Assembly (NCBI RefSeq): GCF_036206005.1
Contig: NZ_CP108143.1
Location: 3,114,001-3,178,000 of the forward strand
Origin: Streptomyces sp. NBC_00178
GTDB taxonomy: Bacteria > Actinomycetota > Actinomycetes > Streptomycetales > Streptomycetaceae
Direction of reading: 5' to 3'
Length of the DNA stretch: 64,000 nt
Shown here: piece after piece, positions 47,297 to 56,130 of the stretch
Layout of the letters: the number at the start of each line of letters is the position of its first letter
Position numbering within the stretch: the stretch's first letter is position 1
Notes under the pieces: model-generated
Told to the model about the DNA's origin: nothing
The model's database searches: none
Seen by the model: the letters and a program-made list of their open reading frames with translations, nothing else
Translations under genes and position numbers: made by a program

Positions 47297-48178
47297 TCAT
47301 CGCCGTACGCGGGCCTGCTGATCGGCCTCTCCGCCGGCCCCGACGAGCCCCTTGCCCACCCCGTCGAGCCGGGGCCCGAACCGCTTCATCTCGCGCTGTC
47401 CGACCGTCCCTATGAGCGTCGGGAGGTAGCCGCGGACCGACTGCATACCGCGCAGCCACCACTGGGCGTACACGTGCGCGGAGCGCCGCTCGATCCCGGC
47501 GACGATCCGGTCGACGGCCGGCCCCAGCGGATACGTGCGGTTCGTCGGCCACGGCAGCCGCTGCCTCAACTCCCGCATGACGTCGTCCTCGTCGGCACCG
47601 CGCACCATGTCCGTGTCGGTCCAGGAGAGGTAGCCGACGCCGACCCGCACGCCCCGGTGACCGACCTCGCCGCGCAGGCAGTGCGCGAACGCCTCCGCAC
47701 CCGACTTGGACGCGCAGTACGCGCTCATCATCGGCGCCGGGGTGATCGCGGCCAGAGACGCTATCTGCAGGAAGTACCCGCGGCTCTCCATGAGCAGGGG
47801 CAGGAACGCCCGCGCGGTCACCGCACCTCCTATGAGGTTGACCTCCACCACCCGGCGCCACGCCTCCGGGTCCGAGTCGACGAGCGGCCCGCCGGTGGCG
47901 ACGCCCGCGTTGGCGACGACGATGTCGACCTTGCCGAAGCGTTCCCCGACCTCGGCGGCGACCCGGCTCATCGCCACGTGGTCGGTGACGTCCGCGAACC
48001 AGTGCCCGCTCTCGGAGTGCAGCCGCTCCGAGACCTTCTTCAGCTCGTCCGGCTCCAGGCCGACCAGCGCCAGCGTGGCACCCCGCGCCGAGAGTTTGCG
48101 GGCCAGCAGCTCGCCCACCCCCCGCGCCGCGCCCGTGACGACGACGACCTGTCCTTCGAGACTCCGCCTGCCGCTCAT
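47297..48178 (-). CDS. SDR-family oxidoreductase of the monooxygenase operon
   Basis: 293 aa. TGAARGVGELLA (residues 15-26), NAGVATGG, catalytic Ser in QIASLAAITPAP and YCASKSG (Tyr and Lys). The C-terminus of about 60 residues is membrane-associating in style (VYAQWWLRGMQSVRGYLPTL), as in SadH-like dehydrogenases of mycobacteria. ATG overlaps the hydrolase stop by 4 bp. Likely oxidises a secondary alcohol to the ketone used by the monooxygenase, or handles the alcohol released by the hydrolase; this is inference from context. Confidence 0.88.
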   Translation of the reverse strand: MSGRRSLEGQVVVVTGAARGVGELLARKLSARGATLALVGLEPDELKKVSERLHSESGHWFADVTDHVAMSRVAAEVGERFGKVDIVVANAGVATGGPLVDSDPEAWRRVVEVNLIGGAVTARAFLPLLMESRGYFLQIASLAAITPAPMMSAYCASKSGAEAFAHCLRGEVGHRGVRVGVGYLSWTDTDMVRGADEDDVMRELRQRLPWPTNRTYPLGPAVDRIVAGIERRSAHVYAQWWLRGMQSVRGYLPTLIGTVGQREMKRFGPRLDGVGKGLVGAGGEADQQARVRR

Positions 48179-49149
48179 GCGACCTCCTCCTCGCTCACGG
48201 CTGCCGCCGTGCTGCCCGCACCTTCCACAGTGACGTACGCGGCCACCAGCTCGCGGAGCTTCGCCGTGACCGCTTCGGGCGCCTCCATCGGCGTCATGTG
48301 GCCCATGCCCGTCAGCACCGTGAGCCCGAGACTGTGCGGCAGCGCCACCTCGATGGCCCGCGCGTGCACGGGCGGCGTCAGCCGGTCGTCGGCGCCCGCG
48401 ATCACCGCGGTCGGCAGCAGCAACTCACGTACCCCGGCTTCGAGGTCGAGCTCCGCGAGCACGTGCCCCCAGGCGACCCGCACCGCGCGCGGACACGCGT
48501 GCACGATCCTGGCACAGGCATCCACACGTTCCGGGGCCGAACCGCGCCCCATGGTGGCGTACTTGAGAATCACCTTCGAGACGGCGGTGACCGGTCCGAG
48601 CGGGGCGCGCGCGCCGAGGACCGCCGCGGTGATCCGGGTGCGGAGCGCACCGGCCCGTATCGGCAGCACCAGCGACTCGGCGGTCAGCCGAGAGCTCCCG
48701 GTGCTGCACAGCAGGACGGCCGCCCCGTGCTCGCGGACGGCCGGCCGGCCGCCGGCCGCCATCAGCGTCATCCCGCCCATGGAGTGCCCGCCGAGCACCG
48801 CCTTCTGCCCGGGGTCGAGCGTGGCCGTCAGCACCGCCTCCAGGTCGTCGGCCAGCGCGTGCGTGCTGTAGCCGCCGTCCCCGGGCTCGGGCGTACGGCC
48901 GTGACCGCGCTGGTCGTAGACGACGACGCGGTGGTCCACCGCCAGGTCGCGCACCTGTGCGTCCCAGAAGCGGGTGTTGCAGGTCCAGCCGTGCGCCAGG
49001 ACCACGGCGGGGGCGCCGTCGGGGCCGTGCACCTCGACGTTGATCCGCGCGCCGTCGGCCGAGACGACGGTCAGCTCGCGCACGGGCACGGGCGGGGCCT
49101 CCGCCCGTCCCTTCGCACTCGTCCTCGTACGTGTCCTCGTCCGGTTCAT
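48175..49149 (-). CDS. alpha/beta hydrolase of the monooxygenase operon
   Basis: 324 aa. Oxyanion region VLAHGWTCNTRFWDAQ (about residues 50-65), nucleophile elbow GGHSMGG (Ser about 119), Asp in AGADDRLTPP and His in GMGHMTPMEAPE. N-terminus has an Arg-Thr repeat (RTRTRTRT). Predicted esterase/lactonase that would split the ester made by the Baeyer-Villiger enzyme. ATG 49149 overlaps the monooxygenase stop. Confidence 0.9.
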   Translation of the reverse strand: MNRTRTRTRTSAKGRAEAPPVPVRELTVVSADGARINVEVHGPDGAPAVVLAHGWTCNTRFWDAQVRDLAVDHRVVVYDQRGHGRTPEPGDGGYSTHALADDLEAVLTATLDPGQKAVLGGHSMGGMTLMAAGGRPAVREHGAAVLLCSTGSSRLTAESLVLPIRAGALRTRITAAVLGARAPLGPVTAVSKVILKYATMGRGSAPERVDACARIVHACPRAVRVAWGHVLAELDLEAGVRELLLPTAVIAGADDRLTPPVHARAIEVALPHSLGLTVLTGMGHMTPMEAPEAVTAKLRELVAAYVTVEGAGSTAAAVSEEEVA

Positions 49150-50666
49150 CGTGCTGCCTCCTCGGTCACGGCACGCGCCGTGGAGTGGGTGAGCGGGGCG
49201 CGGACGACCTCGTACTCGCCGAGGTCCACCGAGCGCGTGGCCCGGCGGAACTCGGCCGTGGTGCCCGGCCAGACCGTGGTGTTGCGGCCGGCGGAGTCCA
49301 GGTACCAACTGGTGCAGCCGCCGGTGTTCCAGACGGTGCGCCTCATCCGGTCCTGGACCCGGCGGTTCCACGCGCCGACGGCGGAGGGACGCGCGTCGAG
49401 GGCCGCGCGCCCGCCCAGGACGTCGAGCTGGCGCAGGTAGTCGGCCATGTAGTTCAGCTGCGACTCGATCATGAGGATCATGGAGGAGTTCCCGAGGCCC
49501 GTGTTGGGGCCGATGATCGTCATCCAGTTGGGGAATCCGGCGGCGGTCGCGCCGCGCAGCGCCTGCATGCCGTCCTTCCATGCCTCGGTGAGCGTGATGC
49601 CGTCGGCGCCGACGACGCGCTCCGCGATCGGCATGTCCGTCACGTGGAACCCGGTACCGAGGATGATCACGTCGGCCTCGGTCTCCGTACCGTCCGCGGC
49701 GACCACGGTGGAGCCCCGCACCTCGGTGAGTCCGGAGGCGACGACGTCGACGTTGGGCTGCGCGAGCGCCGGGTAGTAGGCGCTGGAGAGCAGGATGCGC
49801 TTGCAGCCGATGCGGTACGACGGGGTCAGCCTGGCCCGCAGGGCCGGGTCCTTGATCGCACGCGCCATGTTGGCCTTGGCTATCGACTCGACGAGGCCCA
49901 GCTGGTTCGGGTGCTTCGTGAAGGCGCCCACCTGCAGTTCCCTGATGCCCCAGAGCAGGCCGCGCCGGGCGGTGCCCGTGAAGGGGAGCGCGCGGTGAAG
50001 CCACTTCTCGGGACCGCTGATGGCGCGGTCCATGCGCGGCATGACCCAGGGCGGGGTCCGCTGGAAGAGGGTGAGCCGGCCCACCTGCGGCTGGATCTCC
50101 GGGACGATCTGGATGGCCGAGGCGCCGGTGCCGATGACGGCGACCCGCTTGCCGCTCAGGTCGTGGTCGTGGTCCCACTGCGCCGAGTGGAAGACCTTGC
50201 CCGGGAAGTCCGCGAGCCCGGGGATGTCCGGCAGCTTCGGGTCGGAGAGCGGGCCGGTGGCCGAGACGACGACGTCGGCGGTGACGGTGGAGCCGTCGGC
50301 GCTCTCGATCGTCCAGTGCAGTTCGTCGTTGTCCCAGCGCATGACGGTGACTTCACGGTTGAGCCTGATGTGCGGGCGCAGCCCGAAGGTGTCGGCCACG
50401 TGCTCCAGGTAGGCGCGGATGTGCTCCTGCCCGGAGAAGGTGCGCGGCCAGTCGGGGTTGGGCGCGAAGGAGAAGGAGTACAGGTGGGACGGTACGTCGC
50501 AGGCACAGCCCGGGTAGCTGTTGTCGCGCCAGGTACCGCCGACCGAGCCGGCCCGCTCGAGGACCAGGAAGTCGGTGATGCCCTCGCGGCGGAGCCGGAC
50601 CGCGGCCCCGAGGCCCCCGAATCCGGATCCGATCACCGCCACTCGTACGTGCTCGTGCTGGGCCAT
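49146..50666 (-). CDS. flavin monooxygenase, Baeyer-Villiger type
   Basis: 506 aa. FAD motif VIGSGFGGLGAAVRL (about residues 11-25), Baeyer-Villiger fingerprint FPGKVFHSAQWDHD (about 157-170), NADPH motif VIGTGASAIQIVPEI (about 179-193), and conserved GTGFHVTDMP. Inserts oxygen next to a ketone to give an ester or lactone. ATG 50666 is chosen for its GGGGAGG ribosome site; a further upstream start is possible. First gene of a three-gene coupled operon similar in content to the first genes of the mycobacterial mymA operon. Divergent from a MerR gene. Confidence 0.92.
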   Translation of the reverse strand: MAQHEHVRVAVIGSGFGGLGAAVRLRREGITDFLVLERAGSVGGTWRDNSYPGCACDVPSHLYSFSFAPNPDWPRTFSGQEHIRAYLEHVADTFGLRPHIRLNREVTVMRWDNDELHWTIESADGSTVTADVVVSATGPLSDPKLPDIPGLADFPGKVFHSAQWDHDHDLSGKRVAVIGTGASAIQIVPEIQPQVGRLTLFQRTPPWVMPRMDRAISGPEKWLHRALPFTGTARRGLLWGIRELQVGAFTKHPNQLGLVESIAKANMARAIKDPALRARLTPSYRIGCKRILLSSAYYPALAQPNVDVVASGLTEVRGSTVVAADGTETEADVIILGTGFHVTDMPIAERVVGADGITLTEAWKDGMQALRGATAAGFPNWMTIIGPNTGLGNSSMILMIESQLNYMADYLRQLDVLGGRAALDARPSAVGAWNRRVQDRMRRTVWNTGGCTSWYLDSAGRNTTVWPGTTAEFRRATRSVDLGEYEVVRAPLTHSTARAVTEEAAR

Positions 50667-50699
50667 GCTGCCGCCTCCCCGCGGTACGTGACACGACTC

Positions 50700-50796
50700 T
50701 GCCAGCAATCACTGGCACTGTTGGGAGGGTAGAGCAGCCTCGTACTGATGGGTAGGGGGCGGGGCAAGGAAAGTTACCGGCGGTACAACATAGGGT
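50700..50796. promoter_or_regulatory. divergent control region, MerR gene / monooxygenase operon
   Basis: Contains TGCCAG-CAATCA-CTGGCA (50700-50717, perfect 6-bp arms) in the monooxygenase leader, TACCG-G-CGGTA (50775-50785) just upstream of the merR -10, and TAGGGT (50791-50796) placed 6 nt before the merR GTG, which implies a leaderless transcript. Either dyad could be the MerR site. Confidence 0.5.
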
Positions 50797-50802
50797 GCGG
50801 GT

Positions 50803-51456
50803 GTGGCTGAAGGACGCGAGCACCGCGAGTACCGCATGGAGGAGCTGGCCCGGGAGGCCGGCATCACCGTGCGCACCCTGCGCTTCTACCGGGAGCGCGG
50901 CCTGATCCAGCCGCCCCGGCGCGAGGGCCGCATCGCCTGGTACGACGACCACCACCTGGCCCGGCTGCGCACGATCACCGGCCTGCTGGAGCGCGGCCAC
51001 ACCCTCAACGGCATCGCCGACCTGGCCGCCACCTTCGACAGCGGCCGGGACGTCGCCGAGGTGCTGGGCCTGGGCGAACCGACCGAGGAGACCCCGGTCC
51101 GGCTCACCCCCGAGCAGCTCGCCGACTACTTCCTCGACCAGGCGACGGCGGAGAACCTCGCCGGGGCCCTGGAGCTGGGCTACCTGGCCACCGACGGCGA
51201 CGAGATCGTGCACATCAGCCGCCGCCTGCTGGAGGCGTCCGCGGAACTCGTCCGCGCGGGAGTCCCGCTCTCCGCCGTGCTCTCCTCGGGCCGCCAGGTC
51301 CGCGAGCACGCCGACGCCCTGGCCGACCTGTTCGTCCGCGTACTGCGCACCCACACCGCGCACTCCGAGCCGGACCAGCTGCGCACCCTGGCCCAGGCCG
51401 TGGTGGACGCCGAGCTCTCGATGGCCCTGGACCGCCGCCTGCGCGACGACGGCTGA
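50803..51456 (+). CDS. MerR-family regulator
   Basis: 217 aa. N-terminal winged helix YRMEELAREAGITVRTLRFY then RERGLIQPPRREGRIAWYDD, followed by LARLRTITGLLERGHTLNGI. The long C-terminal part is an all-alpha effector domain without metal-binding cysteines, so an organic ligand or simple dimer control is likely. Divergent from the monooxygenase operon across 136 bp, and probably its regulator. GTG 50803 fits a leaderless mRNA. Confidence 0.88.
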   Translation: MAEGREHREYRMEELAREAGITVRTLRFYRERGLIQPPRREGRIAWYDDHHLARLRTITGLLERGHTLNGIADLAATFDSGRDVAEVLGLGEPTEETPVRLTPEQLADYFLDQATAENLAGALELGYLATDGDEIVHISRRLLEASAELVRAGVPLSAVLSSGRQVREHADALADLFVRVLRTHTAHSEPDQLRTLAQAVVDAELSMALDRRLRDDG

Positions 51457-51489
51457 GGGGCGCGGGCGGGCACCGGCACCGGCGGGTTC

Positions 51490-52305
51490 CTACCGCTCGT
51501 ACGTGGCGGTCACGGGGGCGTGGTCGCTCCACCGCTCACCGTGCGTCGCCGCGCGTTCGACCCAGCCCTTGACCGCGCGGCCCGCGAGACCCGGGGACGC
51601 CACCTGGTAGTCGATCCGCCAGCCCGCGTCGTTGTCGAAGGCCCGCCCGCGGTAGGACCACCACGAGTAGGGCCCCTCCTCGTCCGGGTGCAGGGCGCGG
51701 ACCACGTCCACGTACCCCGCCTCGTCGAACACCCGGGTCAGCCACTCCCGCTCCTCCGGGAGGAAGCCGGAGGACTTCCTGTTCGCCTTCCAGTTCTTGA
51801 GGTCGGCCTCCTGGTGGGCGATGTTCCAGTCGCCGCACACGACCACCTCGCGGCCCTCGGCCGCCGCGCGCGCCCGGAGCCCCTGCAGGTAGGGCAGGAA
51901 GGCTGCCATGAAGCGCTCCTTCTCCTCCTGCTTCTCCGTGCCGACCTCGCCGGACGGCAGGTACAGGCTCGCCACCGTCACACCCGGGACGTCCACCTCG
52001 ACGTAGCGTCCGCTCGCGTCGAACTCCTCCGCGCCGGGGACACCGAATCCGCCGAAGCCGGTCTGCACGCGCTCGGGCGCGTGCCGCGTCAGCACCGAGA
52101 CGCCCGCACGGCCCTTGGCGGCGGCCGGAGCGTGCACGACGTGCCAGCCCTCGGGCTCACGCACCTCTTCGGGCAGCTGCTGCGCCTCCGCCCGGACTTC
52201 CTGGAGGCAGACCACATCGGCCTCGGTCTGCGCCAGCCACTCGACGAAGCCCTTCTTGGCGGCGGCACGGAGCCCGTTGACATTCACGGAGGTAACAGTC
52301 AGCAT
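51490..52305 (-). CDS. xth: exodeoxyribonuclease III
   Basis: 271 aa AP endonuclease/3'-5' exonuclease of base-excision repair. Motifs: SVNVNGLRAA, CLQEVRA (metal Glu), SLYLPSG, CGDWNIAH (Asp and Asn), GPYSWWSYRGRAFDNDAGWR and the terminal SDHAPV (catalytic Asp-His). ATG 52305 is set 6 nt after a -10 (TACTGT), so leaderless. Divergent from a GNAT. Confidence 0.93.
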   Translation of the reverse strand: MLTVTSVNVNGLRAAAKKGFVEWLAQTEADVVCLQEVRAEAQQLPEEVREPEGWHVVHAPAAAKGRAGVSVLTRHAPERVQTGFGGFGVPGAEEFDASGRYVEVDVPGVTVASLYLPSGEVGTEKQEEKERFMAAFLPYLQGLRARAAAEGREVVVCGDWNIAHQEADLKNWKANRKSSGFLPEEREWLTRVFDEAGYVDVVRALHPDEEGPYSWWSYRGRAFDNDAGWRIDYQVASPGLAGRAVKGWVERAATHGERWSDHAPVTATYER

Positions 52306-52311
52306 CCGGAT

Positions 52312-52347
52312 ACAGTACCTACATCCCCTAGCGCATAGCTCTACTAT
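52312..52347. promoter_or_regulatory. face-to-face leaderless promoters, xth and GNAT
   Basis: TACTGT on the minus strand (52317-52312) is 6 nt from the xth ATG at 52305. TACTAT on the plus strand (52342-52347) is 7 nt from an in-frame ATG at 52355 of the GNAT. The two elements are 24 bp apart, so the promoters overlap and may compete. Confidence 0.5.
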
Positions 52348-52852
52348 GACTCGCATGCTTATCCAGCCCCGGCCGTACGACCACCCGGACGCCGTCAAAC
52401 TCAACGACCAGGTGCAGCTCGAGTACGCCGCCCGCTACGGCGACGGCGGAGACGCCACACCGCTCGACGCCACCATGTTCGACCCGCCCCAGGGGCTGTA
52501 CCTGCTCGCCTACGACGAGCAGAGCCGCCCCGTGGCCACCGGCGGCTGGCGCACCCAGGACCGGAACGCCGAGGGCTACTCCGACGGCGATGCCGAGATC
52601 AAGCGCCTGTTCGTGGTCCCGGAGGGCCGGGGCCGGGGACTGGCCCGCCGCATCCTCGCCGCACTGGAGGCCGACGCGCGGGCCGCCGGCCGCACGCGCA
52701 TGGTCCTGGAGACGGGCGACCAGCAGCCCGAGGCGATCGCGCTGTACGCGTCGAGCGGCTACACGCCCTGCGCGAAGTTCGGCCACTACCGCCTGTACGA
52801 CACCAGTATCTGCATGGCCAAGCCCCTCACCGGCCCCGCTCAGACCGCCTGA
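52346..52852 (+). CDS. GNAT-family N-acetyltransferase
   Basis: 168 aa from ATG 52346, or 165 from ATG 52355, which better fits a leaderless transcript behind TACTAT. CoA motif IKRLFVVPEGRGRGLARRIL (about residues 86-105) and the closing EAIALYASSGYTPCAKFGHY are typical of GNATs acting on small molecules. Substrate unknown. Its last 13 bp overlap the convergent methyltransferase. Confidence 0.87.
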   Translation: MTRMLIQPRPYDHPDAVKLNDQVQLEYAARYGDGGDATPLDATMFDPPQGLYLLAYDEQSRPVATGGWRTQDRNAEGYSDGDAEIKRLFVVPEGRGRGLARRILAALEADARAAGRTRMVLETGDQQPEAIALYASSGYTPCAKFGHYRLYDTSICMAKPLTGPAQTA

Positions 52853-53634
52853 GGCACCTGCGCCACACCCACGTAGAACCCGCTCCGCTCGTACTCCGGC
52901 GCGAGCCCCTCCCGGTACCACTCGGGCGCCGTGACGAGTCCCGGCTCCACGAGGTCCAGCCCCTCGAAGAACGGCTCGACCTCCTCACGCGTACGCATCC
53001 TGAGCGCGATGGCGCCCTTCCTGTACGCGGACTCGGTCTCCCGCCTCAGCTCCGGGTGCTGATCGGCGGTGCCGTGCGAGAGGACCAGGAAACTCCCCGG
53101 CGCCAGCGCACCGGTCAGCGTGCGCGTGATGCCGTACGGATCGTGGTCGTCGGGCAGGAAGTGCATCAGCGCGATCAGGGACAACGCGACCGGCCGCCCG
53201 AAGTCCAGGAATTTCGCGGCGCGTTCGAGGATGGCCTCGGGCTCGCGCACATCCGCGTGGATGTAGTCCGTCGCACCCTCGGGAGTGCTCACCAGGAGCG
53301 CCTCCGCGTGGCGCAGCACGATGGGGTCGTTGTCGGCGTAGACCACACGCGACCTCGGAGTGACGGCCTGGACGATCTGGTGGAGGTTCGGCGCGGTGGG
53401 GATGCCGGTGCCGATGTCCAGGAACTGGTCGACACCCCGGCCCGCCAGCCAGGCGGACGCCCGGTGCATGAAGGCCCGGTTCCGCCCCGCGTTGGCCCGC
53501 GCCTCGGCCGGCAGCCTCTCCCCGACCTCCTGATCGACCGGGTAGTTGTCCTTGCCGCCCAGCAACCAGTCGTAGACACGCGCCGGATGAGGCTTGCTGG
53601 TGTCGATGCGGGAGCTGGGTATACCGGCTGTCAC
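52840..53634 (-). CDS. SAM-dependent methyltransferase (Methyltransf_19, actinomycete type)
   Basis: 264 aa. The family opening SRIDTSKPHPARVYDWLLGG is followed by KDNYPVD (to about residue 34), the SAM motif FLDIGTGIPTAPNLHQ (about 72-87) and VVYADNDPIVLRHAEALL. Streptomyces genomes carry many of these; substrates are largely unknown. GTG 53634 has GGAGGA 7 nt upstream; the frame upstream is not family-like. Confidence 0.88.
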   Translation of the reverse strand: MTAGIPSSRIDTSKPHPARVYDWLLGGKDNYPVDQEVGERLPAEARANAGRNRAFMHRASAWLAGRGVDQFLDIGTGIPTAPNLHQIVQAVTPRSRVVYADNDPIVLRHAEALLVSTPEGATDYIHADVREPEAILERAAKFLDFGRPVALSLIALMHFLPDDHDPYGITRTLTGALAPGSFLVLSHGTADQHPELRRETESAYRKGAIALRMRTREEVEPFFEGLDLVEPGLVTAPEWYREGLAPEYERSGFYVGVAQVPQAV

Positions 53635-53789
53635 AGGACGCTCCTCCGTACGGAACCACGAACAGGCAACCCCGCACCCGGCCTGTGCGACCCCCAACAG
53701 CGGTCACCACAAGGGCGGATGAGCGAGGATGCCCCAGGCTACCGGTTGGCCTCCCGACCGGAAGCCGCACCTCCGCGCGGGCGTCGGCC

Positions 53790-54707
53790 CTAACCGACCA
53801 GGCGGCGGCGCCAGTCCAGCGGGGTCACGGTGACGGCCCGGCCTGGGTCGTGGTCCCACTCGGTGCCGAGGCCGGCTGCTCCGAGGGCCGCCACGACCTC
53901 GTGGCCGATGGCCCGGGTGGTCTCGGACGAACCGTCGAAGCCGCCGTACAGGAGCATCAACCCCTGGCCCGCCGCGGCGGAATCCGTGCACTGGGTGTGG
54001 AAGTAGACGAAGCCGCGGGCATCGGGACCGGCCTCCTCGCCGATCTCGGACTCGCCGCAGGTGCGGCAGCAGGTGAAGTTCTCGCGGGCGGTGACACCGG
54101 CGCTCCGGAGAGCGGCGAACGCGCGGGCGAGCCGCTCGGGATCGGTCTCGCCCTGCCATGCGGCCTGCTCCGCCACGCGCTCCAGCCACATCCGGTCCGC
54201 CAGCGCCGCCGCCTGCTCGCGCGAAACCGGCCGACGGTCCTTGGTGACCAGGTACTCCTCGGCGATCTCGGCCAGCTCCGCACGGGAGGCGTACCCGCCG
54301 AGCAGCACCTCGCGTACGCGCTCCTCCAACACCCGGCGGTCGTCCGCGCCGAGGTCGAGGGGCGGCACCTCGCGGGTGGGGCCCATGTCCAGCAGGGACC
54401 AGGCCGGACCGGCGTCCCAGCCGTCCTCCTGGCGGGCCCACCCGGTGAGCGCCGCGCTCACGGCCTCCGGACTGTCCACCATCGCCTGGAAGTGCCGGTC
54501 GGCGGACCCGTCGCGGTGTTCCAGCGTGTAGTCGCCTCCGGCCTTGTGCCAGACCTGGGCGAAGACGTCCGGCAGATCGGGTATCCGCTGGAGCACCAGG
54601 AAGAGGTCCCCGTCACCGCCCAGCCGGCGGACCAGCCCGGCAAGCTCCCCTTCGGACGCGCGGACGTGCCGCTCCCCGTTCTCCGTCTTCACCACGATCT
54701 CGAGCAT
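53790..54707 (-). CDS. conserved actinobacterial protein (DUF6891-like)
   Basis: 305 aa, soluble. The most distinctive segment is the cysteine cluster FTCCRTCGESEIGEE (about residues 211-225) followed by a Cys in YFHTQCTDSAAAG, then LLYGGFDGSSE. I associate this pattern with DUF6891, from memory. No catalytic motif is evident; the Cys cluster could bind zinc. ATG 54707 at a sensible N-terminus (MLEIVVKTENGERHVRA). Lies downstream of the tRNA terminator on the same strand. Confidence 0.7.
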   Translation of the reverse strand: MLEIVVKTENGERHVRASEGELAGLVRRLGGDGDLFLVLQRIPDLPDVFAQVWHKAGGDYTLEHRDGSADRHFQAMVDSPEAVSAALTGWARQEDGWDAGPAWSLLDMGPTREVPPLDLGADDRRVLEERVREVLLGGYASRAELAEIAEEYLVTKDRRPVSREQAAALADRMWLERVAEQAAWQGETDPERLARAFAALRSAGVTARENFTCCRTCGESEIGEEAGPDARGFVYFHTQCTDSAAAGQGLMLLYGGFDGSSETTRAIGHEVVAALGAAGLGTEWDHDPGRAVTVTPLDWRRRLVG

Positions 54708-54829
54708 GCGCCGAACTCTGGCACACGCCTACGACAGCGGCCCTCAGAAATCCGTGACGCGGCGGCCCCCGGCAACCCGGACACGCAGGACCACGGCAGT
54801 TGCCCGACCCCGCTTCCCTGCGACGCCAA

Positions 54830-54863
54830 AGAGCCCCTACCGGATTTCCCCGGTAGGGGCTCT
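54830..54863 (-). terminator. terminator of tRNA-Ala
   Basis: A perfect 14-bp stem (54830-54843 with 54850-54863) and a 6-nt loop, followed by TTT on the minus strand, 9 nt after the tRNA 3' end. Confidence 0.85.
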
Positions 54864-54872
54864 GAGCTGCGG

Positions 54873-54946
54873 TGGACCTGTGGGGATTTGAACCCCAGAC
54901 CCCCTCGATGCGAACGAGGTGCGCTACCAGACTGCGCCACAGGCCC
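54873..54946 (-). tRNA. tRNA-Ala (anticodon CGC)
   Basis: 74 nt without an encoded CCA. Acceptor stem GGGCCTG / CAGGTCC contains the G3-U70 pair that identifies alanine tRNAs. D stem GCGC / GCGC, anticodon stem CCTCG / CGAGG with loop TTCGCAT (anticodon CGC, codon GCG), T stem TGGGG / CCCCA with loop TTCAAAT. All arms pair, so it should be functional. Confidence 0.95.
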
Positions 54947-54965
54947 TTGCAACGAGTGAAACTCT

Positions 54966-54985
54966 AGCACCCCGAAAGGGGTGCT
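54966..54985 (-). terminator. hairpin downstream of sepX
   Basis: AGCACCCC-GAAA-GGGGTGCT, an 8-bp stem closed by a GAAA tetraloop, 46 nt past the sepX stop and 19 nt upstream of the tRNA. It probably separates sepX transcription from the tRNA. Confidence 0.65.
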
Positions 54986-55031
54986 CGGAAATCCGTATCC
55001 CGGCAGGTCACCGAGTCGGATCCCCGAGCCG

Positions 55032-56117
55032 TCACTCGTTGGCCGCGCGGGGCCGGTCGCCGTCGTCGTACTGGTCGAAGAGCGGCGTACGGCCCCGCTC
55101 CCGCGTGCGCCGGGGCTGGCCGGGCCGGCGGCGCGGGCGCGCCTCGGCGTCGGGCTCCGCGGCGTCCGGACGGCTGGGTTCGGCCGGGCTGGAGCGGGCG
55201 GCGCTCCAGGTCTCCGGGTCGCCGACCTCCACCCCGCCCGTGGCGCGCGGGGCGACGGGGGCCGTGACGTAGGTGGGCAGCGGAACCGGTACGGGCTCCC
55301 AGCTGTCACCCTGGGCCGGACCGCGCTCGCGCTGCTGGTCGACCCACTCGGCGTGGTCCGTCTGCTCGACGAGGGCGCGGCGGCCCGCCTCCTGCGGAGA
55401 GACGGTGGGAGCGGGAGCCGACGCTTCGGGCTCCTCGTCCGGCTCGGCGGGAGCCGACGCCGCGGGCTGGTGCCTGCGGGGGCGGTTCTCGCGGAGCCGT
55501 TGTGCGGCGTCCTCGGCACGGCGCCGGTCCATGGTGAAGACGAACCGCCGGCGCTCCTGGGCCCGCAGATGCACGATGTACGTGCTCAGCAGCACGGCCG
55601 GCACGGCGGGCGCCCACAGGAAGCGGAGTCCGCCCACGGCGGCGACGACCGCGCCGAGCGTGAAGGCCATGAAGAGCATCGTGGTCGTGCGCCGCCTGCG
55701 CGCCAGGACCTGCGAGCGCTGACGCCGCTCGCGCTCCGACTCGGCGCCGGAGGGGCGCCGTCGCCGGACCTGCGCCGGCGGCCGGTCCTGCTCGGTGCGT
55801 TCGGGCGCCGGGTCGCGCAACCGGGCTTCCGTATGGGCCGGGGGCGCGGAAAAGGCCCGGACGTCGACGGACTCCATACGGTCCGTGACGGCATCCGGGT
55901 CCACGTCGCCAGGCGCCTCCTCGGCCCCGCGTTCCCGCAGCTCCTTGGCGTAACGGCGCTCCATGGCCGCGCGTCCGGACAGCAGCCGGATGGCGGTGCT
56001 GAAGCGCTCCGTGGGACGCGCTTCGTTGAGCTCGTCCTGCCTGCGGAGCCACATCGGTACCAAGTAGGCGGCCCATGCCCCGACGATGACTGCGTAGATG
56101 AGGCCGCTGCTGCTCAC
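55032..56117 (-). CDS. sepX: septal membrane protein SepX (GlpR-like)
   Basis: 361 aa. Helix 1 at residues 5-23 (LIYAVIVGAWAAYLVPMWLR), a basic cytoplasmic stretch, helices at about 145-163 and 167-185, and a long Pro/Glu/Arg-rich tail ending LFDQYDDGDRPRAANE. This plan and the neighbouring glp, galU, moaC and mog genes identify the actinobacterial SepX/GlpR protein, which helps position Z-rings in Streptomyces and binds the gephyrin-like Glp in Corynebacterium. GTG 56117 is 7 nt from a -10, so leaderless. Confidence 0.85.
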   Translation of the reverse strand: MSSSGLIYAVIVGAWAAYLVPMWLRRQDELNEARPTERFSTAIRLLSGRAAMERRYAKELRERGAEEAPGDVDPDAVTDRMESVDVRAFSAPPAHTEARLRDPAPERTEQDRPPAQVRRRRPSGAESERERRQRSQVLARRRRTTTMLFMAFTLGAVVAAVGGLRFLWAPAVPAVLLSTYIVHLRAQERRRFVFTMDRRRAEDAAQRLRENRPRRHQPAASAPAEPDEEPEASAPAPTVSPQEAGRRALVEQTDHAEWVDQQRERGPAQGDSWEPVPVPLPTYVTAPVAPRATGGVEVGDPETWSAARSSPAEPSRPDAAEPDAEARPRRRPGQPRRTRERGRTPLFDQYDDGDRPRAANE

Positions 56118-56124
56118 GTCTCAC

Positions 56125-56130
56125 ACCGTA
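56125..56130 (-). promoter_or_regulatory. -10 element of sepX (leaderless)
   Basis: TACGGT on the minus strand, 7 nt before the GTG at 56117, no ribosome-binding site. The upstream region to 56284 is strikingly AT-rich for this genome. Confidence 0.5.
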
